Of a stretch of 64,000 nucleotides of DNA, positions 1 through 10,295 are shown one piece after another (position 1 is the first letter of the stretch; every line of letters starts with the position of its first letter). Made by a program: the position numbers and the translations under genes. The notes under the pieces were generated by a model. The model worked only from the letters and a program-made list of their open reading frames with translations, was not told the DNA's origin and made no database searches. Origin of the DNA: Clostridium gallinarum (GTDB taxonomy: Bacteria; Bacillota; Clostridia; Clostridiales; Clostridiaceae); contig NZ_JACSQZ010000013.1 of the NCBI RefSeq assembly GCF_014836325.1, positions 1 to 64,000 on the forward strand, written 5' to 3'.

Positions 1-147
1 AACTTAGAATTTAAAGATGCTGATGGTAATGTTGTTTTAACAGGAAAAGATATTGAAAAGGCAACATCAATTTTAGAAGTTTCACTTAAATATTCTAACT
101 CCTTAAGTGATTGTATTTGCCATTCCCTTAGTTTTCTAACATCATAA
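1..147 (+). pseudogene. Truncated secD-like coding fragment at window edge
   Basis: Plus-strand frame 1 is open from the window edge and its first codons read NLEFKDADGNVVLTGKDI, which resembles the conserved 'DxxGNVxLTGKD' stretch of SecD, the membrane subunit of the SecDF translocase accessory complex. From roughly position 65-90 the plus frame stops looking like a protein, because the sequence becomes the reverse complement of the large ATPase gene; the frame closes with TAA at 145-147. The rest of secD is not in this window, so this is a fragment, a rearrangement junction or an assembly chimera. The SecD identity is recognition from a short motif only. Confidence 0.45.
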
Positions 148-3100
148 CTATTTATTATTCTATCACTTATTAAATATTTTTTTCTCCATTCATTTTCATT
201 ATTTTTATTTTTCTCTATAATTGAATTTTCCACTCTTTTCAATAACTCTATAATCTGTTTATTAAAATTACCCTTTTTTAATACTTCATTAATGATATTA
301 TTTAATTCATCATTATGTAATCTTTTATATTCAAATGGAGCAATACTATCATATGCCAATCTTAATGATTCTAATAATTCACTAATTATAACTTTATATT
401 TTGGTAACATCTTTTCATTTAGACATTTTAATATATAATCATTTAATGTTCTCACTTCTCTTATAGAATTAGTTGATATTAGTTTTAAATTTATCTCCTC
501 TAGTAACTTAATCCCATTTCCTCTTACTTCTTGTATTTTATCTAATTCTTCCTTAAGTTGTTTTAACAAAATTGAAATTTCATTATTATTTAACTCTATC
601 AAATTTGTACTTTTAACAAGCCACTTATTAATTTTCGCTTCACACTCATCTATATTTTCAACTAATGATACATTTATTCTTATGTCAGAAATATCAGACT
701 TAATACTATCTATAATCTTTCTACTTTCTAACAATTTTTTATATTTTTCTTCATATTCACTAAAAATTAATTTCATATTATTAGCTAAAGCTATTTCTCC
801 TAATTTAGGTAGTTGTTTTATTGAACTTATAAATATTGATTTATACTCATTAAACTTAGATATATCTAAATTAACCATAAATTCTTCTAATATATCATTA
901 CATAATAATACTGACTTTTTTCGTAAATCCTCTGCTATTTTAATTTGCCTTTTTGAATATCTATATGATGAACCTTCAATAACATCATCTTTAATATTTA
1001 ATATATTAGCTAATATATTTCTTATAATAAATGGATTTTTAGATAACTTTATATTAAAATCTTCATTAGCTGACTTTAACTGTCTTTCAATTTCTCCAAA
1101 TTTTGAATATGCTAAATTTAATGTTTCTTTACAATTAAAATACCTACCTCTAAGATCCATCGGAACATCAATTTCTTGAATCTGCTCTAATTCTTCCCTT
1201 AATTCTACAGCCTTTTCAATATCAATAAACCTATTTTTTTCGATTTTACTTATCAAAAACTCAAGCTTGTCTTCATATGTTTCTTCAGTATATTCTAATT
1301 CATATTTAAAGAAATCATTAAACTGTTCTTTCTTATCATCATTAAAAGAAGATAAAATATCTGTTACTCTTTTACTTACACCAGCTTTATAAACCTTAAT
1401 ATTATTTTTATTCATAGAAATTACATATGCTATTAATAAAGATACTGAATATAAATTCATTCCATATGGAACTTTCATATATTTGTCTACTAATTTATTA
1501 ATTGTTATTGGCCCATTATTTTTAATATTCTCTATAATTTCATTATATAAATTATCTATATTTTCATTTTGAGAAACATCTATTACATTTCCCTTATATA
1601 ACACTCTCCAACTTTTATGATTATCAACACTTAATAAAGAATTAATTCTATTCTTAACATCAATAGATAAATTATTAAATTCAACTGGATCTTCTATTTT
1701 ACCTAATATTAAACTTTCTATTACTGAATTATAATATTTCCTTACTTTTGGCATAACTTTCTTTTCAAAACCATCCATTGTAAAAGGAACTGTTTTAGTA
1801 TAAATCTTTCTAAATTTTTCTGTTATTTCTTTTTGTAATATATTATTTGAAATATATATACCATCTTCATTTAAAAATTGTCTTTGTTTAACAAGTTCTA
1901 AAAAACTTTTTACAACTTTTTTATTACATTCATTTTGCTTTGCCTTATAAAATTTTTCAAAGTTTTTTCTTTGATCCATATCAAAAGAGTTTAAAGTTCT
2001 TAAATCTAATAAATTATCGCTAATAACATCATCAACATCATTAATTAATATTAATAATATTGGTAAAACATCATAATTATACTCCCTTAAAATTTTTATA
2101 ATCTCTTCAACTTTATCGTAATTCTTCGATCCACAATATAAATAAATAATCCTTCCTTTTGGAATATCAGGATGTCTATTATTTTCTATTTCAAATTTAA
2201 TATTTTTAGCTAAACCACTTGTAAAATCAGTAATATCTATTACATCTCTAGAAAATTTCCACTCATTAGTTGAAATATTTGTTTCAATACTAAAAGCAGT
2301 AGGCTCTATAATATCAAGCTTTAAATCTTTTTTTATATTATCATTAATACTTGATAATATGTCAGTTTTATTAACTTGAATTTTCTTTTTAATAAACTCC
2401 CTATTAAAATCAATTTTAGAATTTCCTTCTGTCATAAAGATATATCTATTTTTTATATCATCATAATAAATTATTCCTAGATTTTGTTCTAATTTATTTA
2501 TAGATTGTTCTACTTTGTCCATATCATAAGATACCATCATTTGTAAAGCTGATTTTGCATCTTCTTTGTCATAAGCTTTTGATTTTGTAATATTACTAAT
2601 TAATATTGCTCTAAGTATATCCTTATCAATTTCTATTAAGCTTTCTTCATTAATATTCATCAATTCTCTAAATTGAGTACATTCTTGTCCACTAGTTCTT
2701 CCACGTTCTTCAGCATTTAATAATTCTGTAAATATAGATGAATTTATAATGCTAACAGGATAAATAAATGGAATACTTTCATCAATTTCACTATCCATAT
2801 ATACACTAAAGATATCACTTAAAAAACTTAATGTAGAACGTTGTTGCATAAAATTTGATAAAGCACATAATAAACTAACTGTCAAAGGATGAATTGGATA
2901 ACAGCCCTTTAATATTACCTTAGAAAACATTAATTTATTATTCCATACGCTTTTGCTGTTTAACTCAGGATACCATCTAGTAACATTATTAAATATCTTA
3001 GTTCCATATGATTGTAAACTGTTATCAAATAGATTACTAATTATTGCTTCAGATTGTTCATTTCTTTTCTTTACAAGATTTGCAATAATAGTCTCTAAGT

Positions 3101-4166
3101 TTGAAGATAGATAATATTTATCACTATTCTGATATCTTCCTACATATCTAATAATGTTATCGTTACTAACTCTTGCTATATATGCACTTAAATCTGACTG
3201 AATGAATCCTACAAAAATAATAGAAGGTGAAGCATTTTGAACAGATTCAAAAATCTGTTGTAAACCAGTATCACCTGCAAGAGCTGGTTGAGAGCTAGCA
3301 AACTCTAAATATCTTCCAAACTCATCAAATAATACAACAATACTTTTAAACACTTTTTCTTCAACAACATATTTTTGATGTAATTTATTTAATACTGTAC
3401 TTGCTGAAATGGCTTCATCTACTCTAATGCTATTTCCTGTTTGCTCAGTATACACACTATTAATAATATTATATGCATCATAATCTAACTGAATATTTTC
3501 TAATATTCTCTTCTTCAATATTGTTCCTGAGTAATTTTTATATTTTGAATACATACTTGCTTGTTTTTCATACTTTTCTTCTAAATATTCAAATGAGTTT
3601 TCTAAAAATTTTCTTGCTGTCTTATAAGCTCCAGTCATATCATCAAATATTGATGAATCTAATCCATATAAATTTAATGTTTGCTTAGCAACCTTCAAAA
3701 TCTCTCTATTCAAATTAAAATCATTTATTCCATTCAATATAATTACAAATTGTTTATCATTAATATGTTCTTTAATATTCTCATAAATTTGTTTATCAGC
3801 TTCTTTAATATTGTTAAGTATTTTTTTTTGCAATTCTATATCAACACCTGAAAATAAAGAGGCCATTGTCACAGATAAATGTGATTTGCCGGTTCCATAA
3901 CCTGCAATAGTTAATGCAAATCTACTACTTTCACTATCTATATATATTTTATTATATATAGTTTCAACAAAACTAGCCGTATCATATAAATTATGATTTA
4001 ATGTTTTTATATCACTCTTACTAACTCCATAATACTTAGGTCCATGAAAAATATAACTTTCTGAAGTAGCCTTTCTTTTATTTTCATCATAAAACCACTC
4101 TGCTTGTACAGCACCATTAAAAAAAGTATCCTTTTTAATATCTACTAAGTCTGATATTCTAGTCAT
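1..4166 (-). CDS. Large P-loop ATPase, second SspC-like protein of the island (partial)
   Basis: The gene begins at the ATG ending at 4166, preceded by AGGAGGG, and is open to the window edge, giving about 1360 credible residues. The N-terminal third is an ATPase: Walker A AGYGTGKSHLSV near residue 90 and a Walker B-like VVLFDEFGRYLEF near residue 279. The same 'FDEF' arrangement occurs in the SspC gene of this operon and in BrxC/PglY-type ATPases. The C-terminal half is rich in Lys, Glu and Asn and looks helical or coiled-coil. It follows the DUF4007-like gene by 8 bp, so it is the last gene of the phosphorothioation operon. The reading frame stays open through the secD-like junction, but residues encoded by positions 1 to about 85 are probably not native. 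The precise role is unknown; an ATPase partner for the second DUF4007 protein is inferred from the sspB-sspC pairing upstream. Confidence 0.75.
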   Translation of the reverse strand, partial: MTRISDLVDIKKDTFFNGAVQAEWFYDENKRKATSESYIFHGPKYYGVSKSDIKTLNHNLYDTASFVETIYNKIYIDSESSRFALTIAGYGTGKSHLSVTMASLFSGVDIELQKKILNNIKEADKQIYENIKEHINDKQFVIILNGINDFNLNREILKVAKQTLNLYGLDSSIFDDMTGAYKTARKFLENSFEYLEEKYEKQASMYSKYKNYSGTILKKRILENIQLDYDAYNIINSVYTEQTGNSIRVDEAISASTVLNKLHQKYVVEEKVFKSIVVLFDEFGRYLEFASSQPALAGDTGLQQIFESVQNASPSIIFVGFIQSDLSAYIARVSNDNIIRYVGRYQNSDKYYLSSNLETIIANLVKKRNEQSEAIISNLFDNSLQSYGTKIFNNVTRWYPELNSKSVWNNKLMFSKVILKGCYPIHPLTVSLLCALSNFMQQRSTLSFLSDIFSVYMDSEIDESIPFIYPVSIINSSIFTELLNAEERGRTSGQECTQFRELMNINEESLIEIDKDILRAILISNITKSKAYDKEDAKSALQMMVSYDMDKVEQSINKLEQNLGIIYYDDIKNRYIFMTEGNSKIDFNREFIKKKIQVNKTDILSSINDNIKKDLKLDIIEPTAFSIETNISTNEWKFSRDVIDITDFTSGLAKNIKFEIENNRHPDIPKGRIIYLYCGSKNYDKVEEIIKILREYNYDVLPILLILINDVDDVISDNLLDLRTLNSFDMDQRKNFEKFYKAKQNECNKKVVKSFLELVKQRQFLNEDGIYISNNILQKEITEKFRKIYTKTVPFTMDGFEKKVMPKVRKYYNSVIESLILGKIEDPVEFNNLSIDVKNRINSLLSVDNHKSWRVLYKGNVIDVSQNENIDNLYNEIIENIKNNGPITINKLVDKYMKVPYGMNLYSVSLLIAYVISMNKNNIKVYKAGVSKRVTDILSSFNDDKKEQFNDFFKYELEYTEETYEDKLEFLISKIEKNRFIDIEKAVELREELEQIQEIDVPMDLRGRYFNCKETLNLAYSKFGEIERQLKSANEDFNIKLSKNPFIIRNILANILNIKDDVIEGSSYRYSKRQIKIAEDLRKKSVLLCNDILEEFMVNLDISKFNEYKSIFISSIKQLPKLGEIALANNMKLIFSEYEEKYKKLLESRKIIDSIKSDISDIRINVSLVENIDECEAKINKWLVKSTNLIELNNNEISILLKQLKEELDKIQEVRGNGIKLLEEINLKLISTNSIREVRTLNDYILKCLNEKMLPKYKVIISELLESLRLAYDSIAPFEYKRLHNDELNNIINEVLKKGNFNKQIIELLKRVENSIIEKNKNNENEWRKKYLISDRIINSYDVRKLREWQIQSLKELEYLSETSKIDVAFSISFPVKTTLPSASLNSK

Positions 4167-4174
4167 ATACCCTC

Positions 4175-4999
4175 CTATATTACATCATCATATAATGTTT
4201 CTATTAAATCACTAGAGTTCATATTTCTAATTATAGTTACTGGATTTAACTGCTTATTTATTTTAATAATCCCTCTAGCACTTATTTCATCCAATACTTC
4301 AAGCATAGTATCATAATCAAATCCAAATGCTTTTTCCCACCTTAATAAATTTAATATATCGTCTATTGTTATCTCTTTACTCTCTGGTAAAATCAATTCC
4401 CAATCATATAATAATCCATAAGCATATAAATTCGTTGCTTCAAACATTGGATTATTAACATTAAAAATAACTTCTTGTCTATTACCTTTTGAAATATCTA
4501 AGTTAGATATTATATTAAAATCATCACTAATATACATTGACTTTAACGGTCCTATTTCTATATCTTTAGCAAACTTCTTTTTCCCCTGATCTTCAATATC
4601 TGAAAACATTATTTTTATATTATATTCATAAGGATATTCTCTAAAAAAGTAACTCCATTGAGGAGCTCCTTCTATCAAACGAGTCATATTATAATGTAAT
4701 ATTAGCTTTGTTATATCTTGCATTATATATGGATCTTCATTAAATACAATATTTCCTAATTCGGTTAATGATAATTTATATTTACCTAATTCCATTTCAA
4801 ATTGTATCAATCCCATATAAGATAAATATCTTATATGGGGTACAACTTTGCCAGTTGAATCTCCAGTTGGTATACCTGTAATATTACTAATATCATTTTT
4901 GCTTCCACAATAGTTTTCACTTGATAATTTTAATATTTCAGCAAGATAAATTATTTGTGGTGGAAATGTTTCATGGAATCTAAATTTCATATTAGTCAT
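4175..4999 (-). CDS. DUF4007-like protein, second SspB-type protein
   Basis: This 274-residue protein starts with MTNMKFRFHETFPP and contains GIPTG, VVPHIRYLSYMGLI, SLTELG and DPYI. This follows the same order of elements as the DUF4007 protein SspB of the operon (GHESF, RYWLQAIGL, DPYF), but the sequence is very divergent. The canonical GHESF start is reduced to FHETF. DUF4007 is the domain of SspB, the nicking enzyme of single-strand phosphorothioation. Its start codon overlaps the end of sspH by 8 bp and has GGAGGATAG upstream, so it is translationally coupled. It is placed with its own large ATPase as a second 'B-C' pair. Whether it is catalytic, sets a different target specificity or serves restriction cannot be read from sequence. 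Confidence 0.65.
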   Translation of the reverse strand: MTNMKFRFHETFPPQIIYLAEILKLSSENYCGSKNDISNITGIPTGDSTGKVVPHIRYLSYMGLIQFEMELGKYKLSLTELGNIVFNEDPYIMQDITKLILHYNMTRLIEGAPQWSYFFREYPYEYNIKIMFSDIEDQGKKKFAKDIEIGPLKSMYISDDFNIISNLDISKGNRQEVIFNVNNPMFEATNLYAYGLLYDWELILPESKEITIDDILNLLRWEKAFGFDYDTMLEVLDEISARGIIKINKQLNPVTIIRNMNSSDLIETLYDDVI

Positions 5000-7900
5000 T
5001 TATTCTATCCTCCAAACTAGTTATCTTAATTATTTTAGGCTCATACTTATCAATTTTATTTTCTTTAGCCTTATACCCTGTAGTTACACAATATCCCTTA
5101 GTTAACTTAGATAATTTTTCAGCCCACATTTTGCTTCCATCACTAGAAATATCTATATATTTTGAAACTTCTACAATACTTTCTTCTGGAGGACTAAAAT
5201 ATAATTTTTGAGCTGCTTGCTGTAAATTTCCTATTTCACCAGAGTCTAGTCTTCCTTTCATAAATTGAGTTGCATACCATCCTGATATACCAAATTTTCT
5301 TCCTTCAGCTAATATCTTACCACTTGGAGTATTTTCTCCATGAGATAAGTTTTGTGCTTCATCTAATACTAAAGGAATAGGAACTTCTTCACTACCATTT
5401 CTTACTGCATAACTCCATATATCCCATAATATTAAGTCAGTTAATATTACTTGTATTTCTCTATCAAATCCACTTAACTGTATAACATACATTTCACCAT
5501 TTTTAGAAATAATATTTTCCCATGAAAAACTTGAATCTTGTTGAAATGGATCATAATCAACTAATGGTCTAATTTTACTTATTACTGTATTAGCGGTATT
5601 ATCTCCTATTTCCTCTAGCTTTTCTTCTAGTAATTTTAAAGTCATATTATCTCCATACTCTTTTATTCCATCTAATACTGCAGAATATATGGTATTTCTT
5701 TGCTGAGGCCCAAAATTATAAACATTTTTAAAAGATGACGCTATTCTATTTGCTACATCAACATCTGGTTCATTAAACTCTTGCCCATTAAAAGTAACTT
5801 TTCCTCTTTTAAAAGGATTTATAGGAAATTTTTGATATTTTACATATCTTTCTTCAAATTTATCACCTAAGCTTTCTAACAATAATGGTGAAAGCTTATT
5901 TCTAGTAAAACCATCGGTATAGTCAAATACAATAGTAGAAATATTATTTCTAGTTGCTTCTAAAATTAAAGTTTGAATACAGTATGTTTTTCCAGATCCT
6001 GAATTTCCATTAATTAATAGATGCCTATTATTTAATTGTTTATGTTTATATTCCCAATATATCTTTTCCTTTGTTCTAATATCTTCTCCCAACAAAAATC
6101 TTATATCAGATTTTTGTTCTTCTTTTATATTCTCGAAATCATCACTAACTACCTGTGTTAATTTATTATCTTTACTAATTTCATAACTATTTTTATTATT
6201 ATCAGTATAATTATTTTTTACTACTGATGATAATATAGCACCTTCTGTATCTTTGTTTTCATCTATCGGCTCAGTATAAACTTCATCTTCACCACCATCT
6301 TTTATATCACTCACTATATCATCAAACTCATCAATATTAACTTCTAAAACTTCCAATGCAAATTGAGATTTTTCTTGATTTATTTCTACATCTTCACTAA
6401 ACTCTAAGTCTATTTTTCTACTTTCCTTTGGTAATAATAACTTTTGAATAAATAATTGTCCTCCAGTATATACCTCTAATTTATTTAAGTTAAACTCTAT
6501 ATCTTCTCTTTCTTTAATTTCTTCAAGATTAAATTTATCATCATTTCTATCAATCCAATAAGCATAAACTTTTCCATTCCATTCAATTTCAAATTTAGCT
6601 TCATAAATATTAGATATTTTATCTATTAAAACATCATATCCTGGCTCATTATCACTTATTTTTATCTTAGAGAATATTAACGCTCTATATAACTGATTAT
6701 ACCAATATCTTCTATTTACAGATTTATTAAATTGAGAGAAATTCTGGGCTAATACTTTAATTCCTTCAATTATTTGTTTTTTAGCCTCTTCAATATACGC
6801 TTTACTTTCTTTTGCCATCTTACACTCTATAACAGTAGCTTTAATTTTTAGAGGAATTTCTTTATCAAACAATTCATTATTTTTTTCAACTTCCAATACT
6901 AAAAAATCTGGTCTTAATTTTGATTCTCTATTAACTTCAACACTTATATTATTATCAAACCAATGCATATAATTATCCAAATTAATTAATGTTCTAATTA
7001 CATATCTATTATCGTCATTATTCATATGAATACTTTGCATAGTTAATACATATGCAAGATAATTATGAATCTCATAATCATGTGGATTTAAAGCCTTAAG
7101 CATTTTAGATCCATCTAAATCCTTACTAATATCTATACAATTATTGGCAGCTTTATCAGCTATTTCAGGTAACCATTTAGTAAATTTATACATCAATTTA
7201 TTTTTAAGCTTCATTTGAACATCTAATAAAATATCTGCTCTTGCTGATACAGTAGTATTAAGTTCACCAAAAACCCCTTGCCCTGTTGAAAATCCTATTA
7301 TTTTTGATTTATCAGTATTCAATAAATTTTTATCTATAGTTTCATCTAAGCATATAACCCAATTTGATTTTTCATGAATATAATCCACTAATTCCCTTTT
7401 CTTTTCAACTACTTGTAGCTTTTTTACCACTCTATACATAGATTCTATTTCATTTGGTCTCATATATTTATGAGTCAATTGTAAGTGCTCATTTGAAGTT
7501 ATAAATTGTCTTTGGGATATATCAACCCCTCTAGTTTCTTGTGTAACTGAAATAGGCATAGGAGTATATACTGCTGGATATTTACACTCTTCATATATAC
7601 TTTCATTATTTACTTTAACAAATTCGATCTCACTTTCATTAAGAACCTTATAAATATATGTTAAATCCTCAAAATCAATAATTTTTGTAAGTTGATTTTG
7701 AAGCTTAGACGATTCAAAATCAATATAGTTTATACATGTGCTAATATTAGTATTTCCATCATCCTCAAAGCAATTATCTAACCAAAACTTTACATAATCA
7801 CTTCCTCCAACTCTATTTTTAGGTACAACAATTCTAATATTAATATTAACTGTACTAATCTTATCCTTTAACTGTTCTACTGCATCATGCACTCCAGCAA

Positions 7901-10295
7901 CAATATGTTGCATATCATCAGGATTCACAAATAAAATATTTATTCCATCAACCCTTGCTGGAAAAGTCTTTAAATAATCAACTATATTTTGAGTAATAAT
8001 ATTCGATTTATGAGTTCTTTTTATTAATTCTTTTTTATCAATTTCTGAATCTTCAACGAAATTAGTATCATAAGATTTATCTGATATTAAATTATATGCT
8101 GAATTATCAATAGCATATATTGCATATCTTCCATGTATTTTTTCTGAAGTTATTAATCTATTACCATTAAAACAATACACATCAAGCCCTGAAGTTATTG
8201 AACACATTCTGTAATTATAAGACAATATTTTGTTTAATTTTTTCTCATTATTTACTTTATCAATATTAATAAATGATATCACTTCTTCTAAGCTCTTCTT
8301 TAGATACTCTACTTTATAGTACATCTTTTCTAACATAACAGGATGATATGCAGGAATTAATATTGAATTGCATTTATTAGATCTAAATTCATTAAAGTTT
8401 TTCTCACCTATTAAAAACATATTTAAAAGTAAAAATAATGATTCCCTTTGCGTGCTTGTTAAATTATCGTAATTATCCCTTGCTACTTTTAATAAACTAG
8501 CATATCTCATGAATACACGTTTATTACAATTATCATTTATAAGAGTATAATAATATCCATTATTGCTTATTATATTTAATAATTTTTTATATTCATAAAT
8601 CAAATTTCCAAACTCATTATTAATTTCATCATTCTCTAATTCGCTTCCAATAGTTATTTGATACTCTCCATCATATACTTGTGTACTAATTTTATATAAT
8701 TTCATAAAAAACTCTTCATCAGATTCGCAGTTAAAATAATCTGATAAATTTGAAGCCTCAATATATAGTGGAACTTTTACTGTAGAATAATCAATATCTA
8801 ATAAATTGCTATTATTTAAAATAATAAAATCAACTATCCATGAATCAACTGGCGAAAAACAATATACATATTCTTTTTTCCTAGCTTTTTCTTCCCCTCT
8901 TACTCTAATATCAAACGTTATTTTACTTAGTTCATTAATATTAGAACTCTTAGTAATAGGTACATCAATAAGTCCATTGTTAATAGTTTCTTTATTAAAA
9001 GGATCTAAATTATTAATATAACTAATATCAATATTTTCAGCTATTATACCTTCACTAATTTGTAGATATTCTATAATTCCACCTAAACACATACATATTA
9101 ACGAATATAAGTGATCCTTCTCTTCATCAGTACTACAATTCGATAATTTAATTGAACTAACTCTAATCTCTAGTGATTCGGGCATCTCTCTATATTCTTT
9201 CTTATACTCTAATATTAATTCTGAAATCATTGTTATATAAGCTTCTATAGGCTCACCAAATACTTTATTTGTTTTATCTTTGGCTATTGTTGGTTCATTT
9301 GGGAGTTTAAAATTTAATATATCATCAATTAATGAAAAATCTATTTTAAGAAATTTATTTCTTAATTCTAAATAATTTTTTCCCTCTATAAAATCCAAAA
9401 GATTTTCTTTAAATTCTTCATAATTATTAAATATCTGTGTATCTATTGGAAATTTATCTTGAATATCAATATTTTTTTCTTCTGCATATTTATCTATTTT
9501 TTGTATTAATTTTGAGTATGCACTCTTGGTTGTTCCTTTTTTAAATTGAATACGTGTAATAAATTTAAAAGACTTATCTATTATTTCTGCAGATTTTAAT
9601 TTGCCTTTCAATAAATTATTAGCCTTAGGCACTTTTTTTTCAGTCGATATACTTGGAATCCCCCAATCTTTATCAAGTCTCATACATATTTCCTGTATTA
9701 TATCATCAATAGTTAATAACTCTAACTTTTCTAAATAATCTACTAAATTACTTAACTTTATTAAATCAGTATTAACATTTTTAAATAATGTAGTAAACAT
9801 AGTATTTAGTGATTTTAAATACTTTTTATCAATTCCATTTTCCGCTAAAATATCTCTGAACCATATTGAATAATCTTTTTTAATTATATCTAATATTATT
9901 TCAGGAGATATCTTATAAAAATCAGCTAATCCTCCCTTATCAGGTACTACTTCTGTTCCCATTAATAAAACTAAAGTCTTTTTATCACCATTTTCTACTT
10001 CAGTACTATTATTTCTCCATCTTGTCATTGCCCCATCTAAATCTATATAATTATTTTTTTCTAAAAACTCTAATGCATTGTAATATAAGTGGTTATTTTC
10101 ATTTTTAAATTCTTCATATTTTTCCTTTGAAAGTTTTGCATGCAAGTCTACTAAAGTAGTATTTTTAAAATAACTGCAAATCTCTTTATATATTACTGGT
10201 GAGTCAAACCCCTCAACCCTAATTATGGCTAAATTATCATTTTTTAATACTTGCAATTCTATTTCATTTTCTATTTGATCAATATAACTCCTCAT
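4992..10295 (-). CDS. sspH: SspH/DptH-family restriction protein with PD-(D/E)XK-like and HerA/FtsK-type ATPase domains
   Basis: This protein of about 1767 residues belongs to the DptH (DndH/SspH) family, the largest subunit of the phosphorothioate-linked restriction complex. I place the start at the ATG ending at 10295 (MRSYIDQIE), because GGGGAGG lies 6 bp upstream; an in-frame ATG 21 bp earlier is also open. The first 1100 residues have no recognisable domain. Near residue 1120-1175 there is a PD-(D/E)XK-like pattern: RPDFLVLEV, then TVIECKMAKES and a downstream AKKQI. The C-terminal 350 residues are a HerA/FtsK-like motor with Walker A GNSGSGKT (about residue 1435) and Walker B IPLVLDEAQNL (about 1650). 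The region between them, roughly 1300-1400, is acidic and linker-like. The gene overlaps sspG by 17 bp and the DUF4007-like gene by 8 bp. It is expected to translocate on and cut unmodified DNA. Confidence 0.8.
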   Translation of the reverse strand: MRSYIDQIENEIELQVLKNDNLAIIRVEGFDSPVIYKEICSYFKNTTLVDLHAKLSKEKYEEFKNENNHLYYNALEFLEKNNYIDLDGAMTRWRNNSTEVENGDKKTLVLLMGTEVVPDKGGLADFYKISPEIILDIIKKDYSIWFRDILAENGIDKKYLKSLNTMFTTLFKNVNTDLIKLSNLVDYLEKLELLTIDDIIQEICMRLDKDWGIPSISTEKKVPKANNLLKGKLKSAEIIDKSFKFITRIQFKKGTTKSAYSKLIQKIDKYAEEKNIDIQDKFPIDTQIFNNYEEFKENLLDFIEGKNYLELRNKFLKIDFSLIDDILNFKLPNEPTIAKDKTNKVFGEPIEAYITMISELILEYKKEYREMPESLEIRVSSIKLSNCSTDEEKDHLYSLICMCLGGIIEYLQISEGIIAENIDISYINNLDPFNKETINNGLIDVPITKSSNINELSKITFDIRVRGEEKARKKEYVYCFSPVDSWIVDFIILNNSNLLDIDYSTVKVPLYIEASNLSDYFNCESDEEFFMKLYKISTQVYDGEYQITIGSELENDEINNEFGNLIYEYKKLLNIISNNGYYYTLINDNCNKRVFMRYASLLKVARDNYDNLTSTQRESLFLLLNMFLIGEKNFNEFRSNKCNSILIPAYHPVMLEKMYYKVEYLKKSLEEVISFINIDKVNNEKKLNKILSYNYRMCSITSGLDVYCFNGNRLITSEKIHGRYAIYAIDNSAYNLISDKSYDTNFVEDSEIDKKELIKRTHKSNIITQNIVDYLKTFPARVDGINILFVNPDDMQHIVAGVHDAVEQLKDKISTVNINIRIVVPKNRVGGSDYVKFWLDNCFEDDGNTNISTCINYIDFESSKLQNQLTKIIDFEDLTYIYKVLNESEIEFVKVNNESIYEECKYPAVYTPMPISVTQETRGVDISQRQFITSNEHLQLTHKYMRPNEIESMYRVVKKLQVVEKKRELVDYIHEKSNWVICLDETIDKNLLNTDKSKIIGFSTGQGVFGELNTTVSARADILLDVQMKLKNKLMYKFTKWLPEIADKAANNCIDISKDLDGSKMLKALNPHDYEIHNYLAYVLTMQSIHMNNDDNRYVIRTLINLDNYMHWFDNNISVEVNRESKLRPDFLVLEVEKNNELFDKEIPLKIKATVIECKMAKESKAYIEEAKKQIIEGIKVLAQNFSQFNKSVNRRYWYNQLYRALIFSKIKISDNEPGYDVLIDKISNIYEAKFEIEWNGKVYAYWIDRNDDKFNLEEIKEREDIEFNLNKLEVYTGGQLFIQKLLLPKESRKIDLEFSEDVEINQEKSQFALEVLEVNIDEFDDIVSDIKDGGEDEVYTEPIDENKDTEGAILSSVVKNNYTDNNKNSYEISKDNKLTQVVSDDFENIKEEQKSDIRFLLGEDIRTKEKIYWEYKHKQLNNRHLLINGNSGSGKTYCIQTLILEATRNNISTIVFDYTDGFTRNKLSPLLLESLGDKFEERYVKYQKFPINPFKRGKVTFNGQEFNEPDVDVANRIASSFKNVYNFGPQQRNTIYSAVLDGIKEYGDNMTLKLLEEKLEEIGDNTANTVISKIRPLVDYDPFQQDSSFSWENIISKNGEMYVIQLSGFDREIQVILTDLILWDIWSYAVRNGSEEVPIPLVLDEAQNLSHGENTPSGKILAEGRKFGISGWYATQFMKGRLDSGEIGNLQQAAQKLYFSPPEESIVEVSKYIDISSDGSKMWAEKLSKLTKGYCVTTGYKAKENKIDKYEPKIIKITSLEDRIND

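Noticed and set aside
682..1179. Plus-strand open frame of 165 codons
   Set aside because: It is opposite the large ATPase gene, whose minus-strand frame has Walker motifs; the plus frame is Ser/Leu/Ile-rich antisense of that coding sequence.
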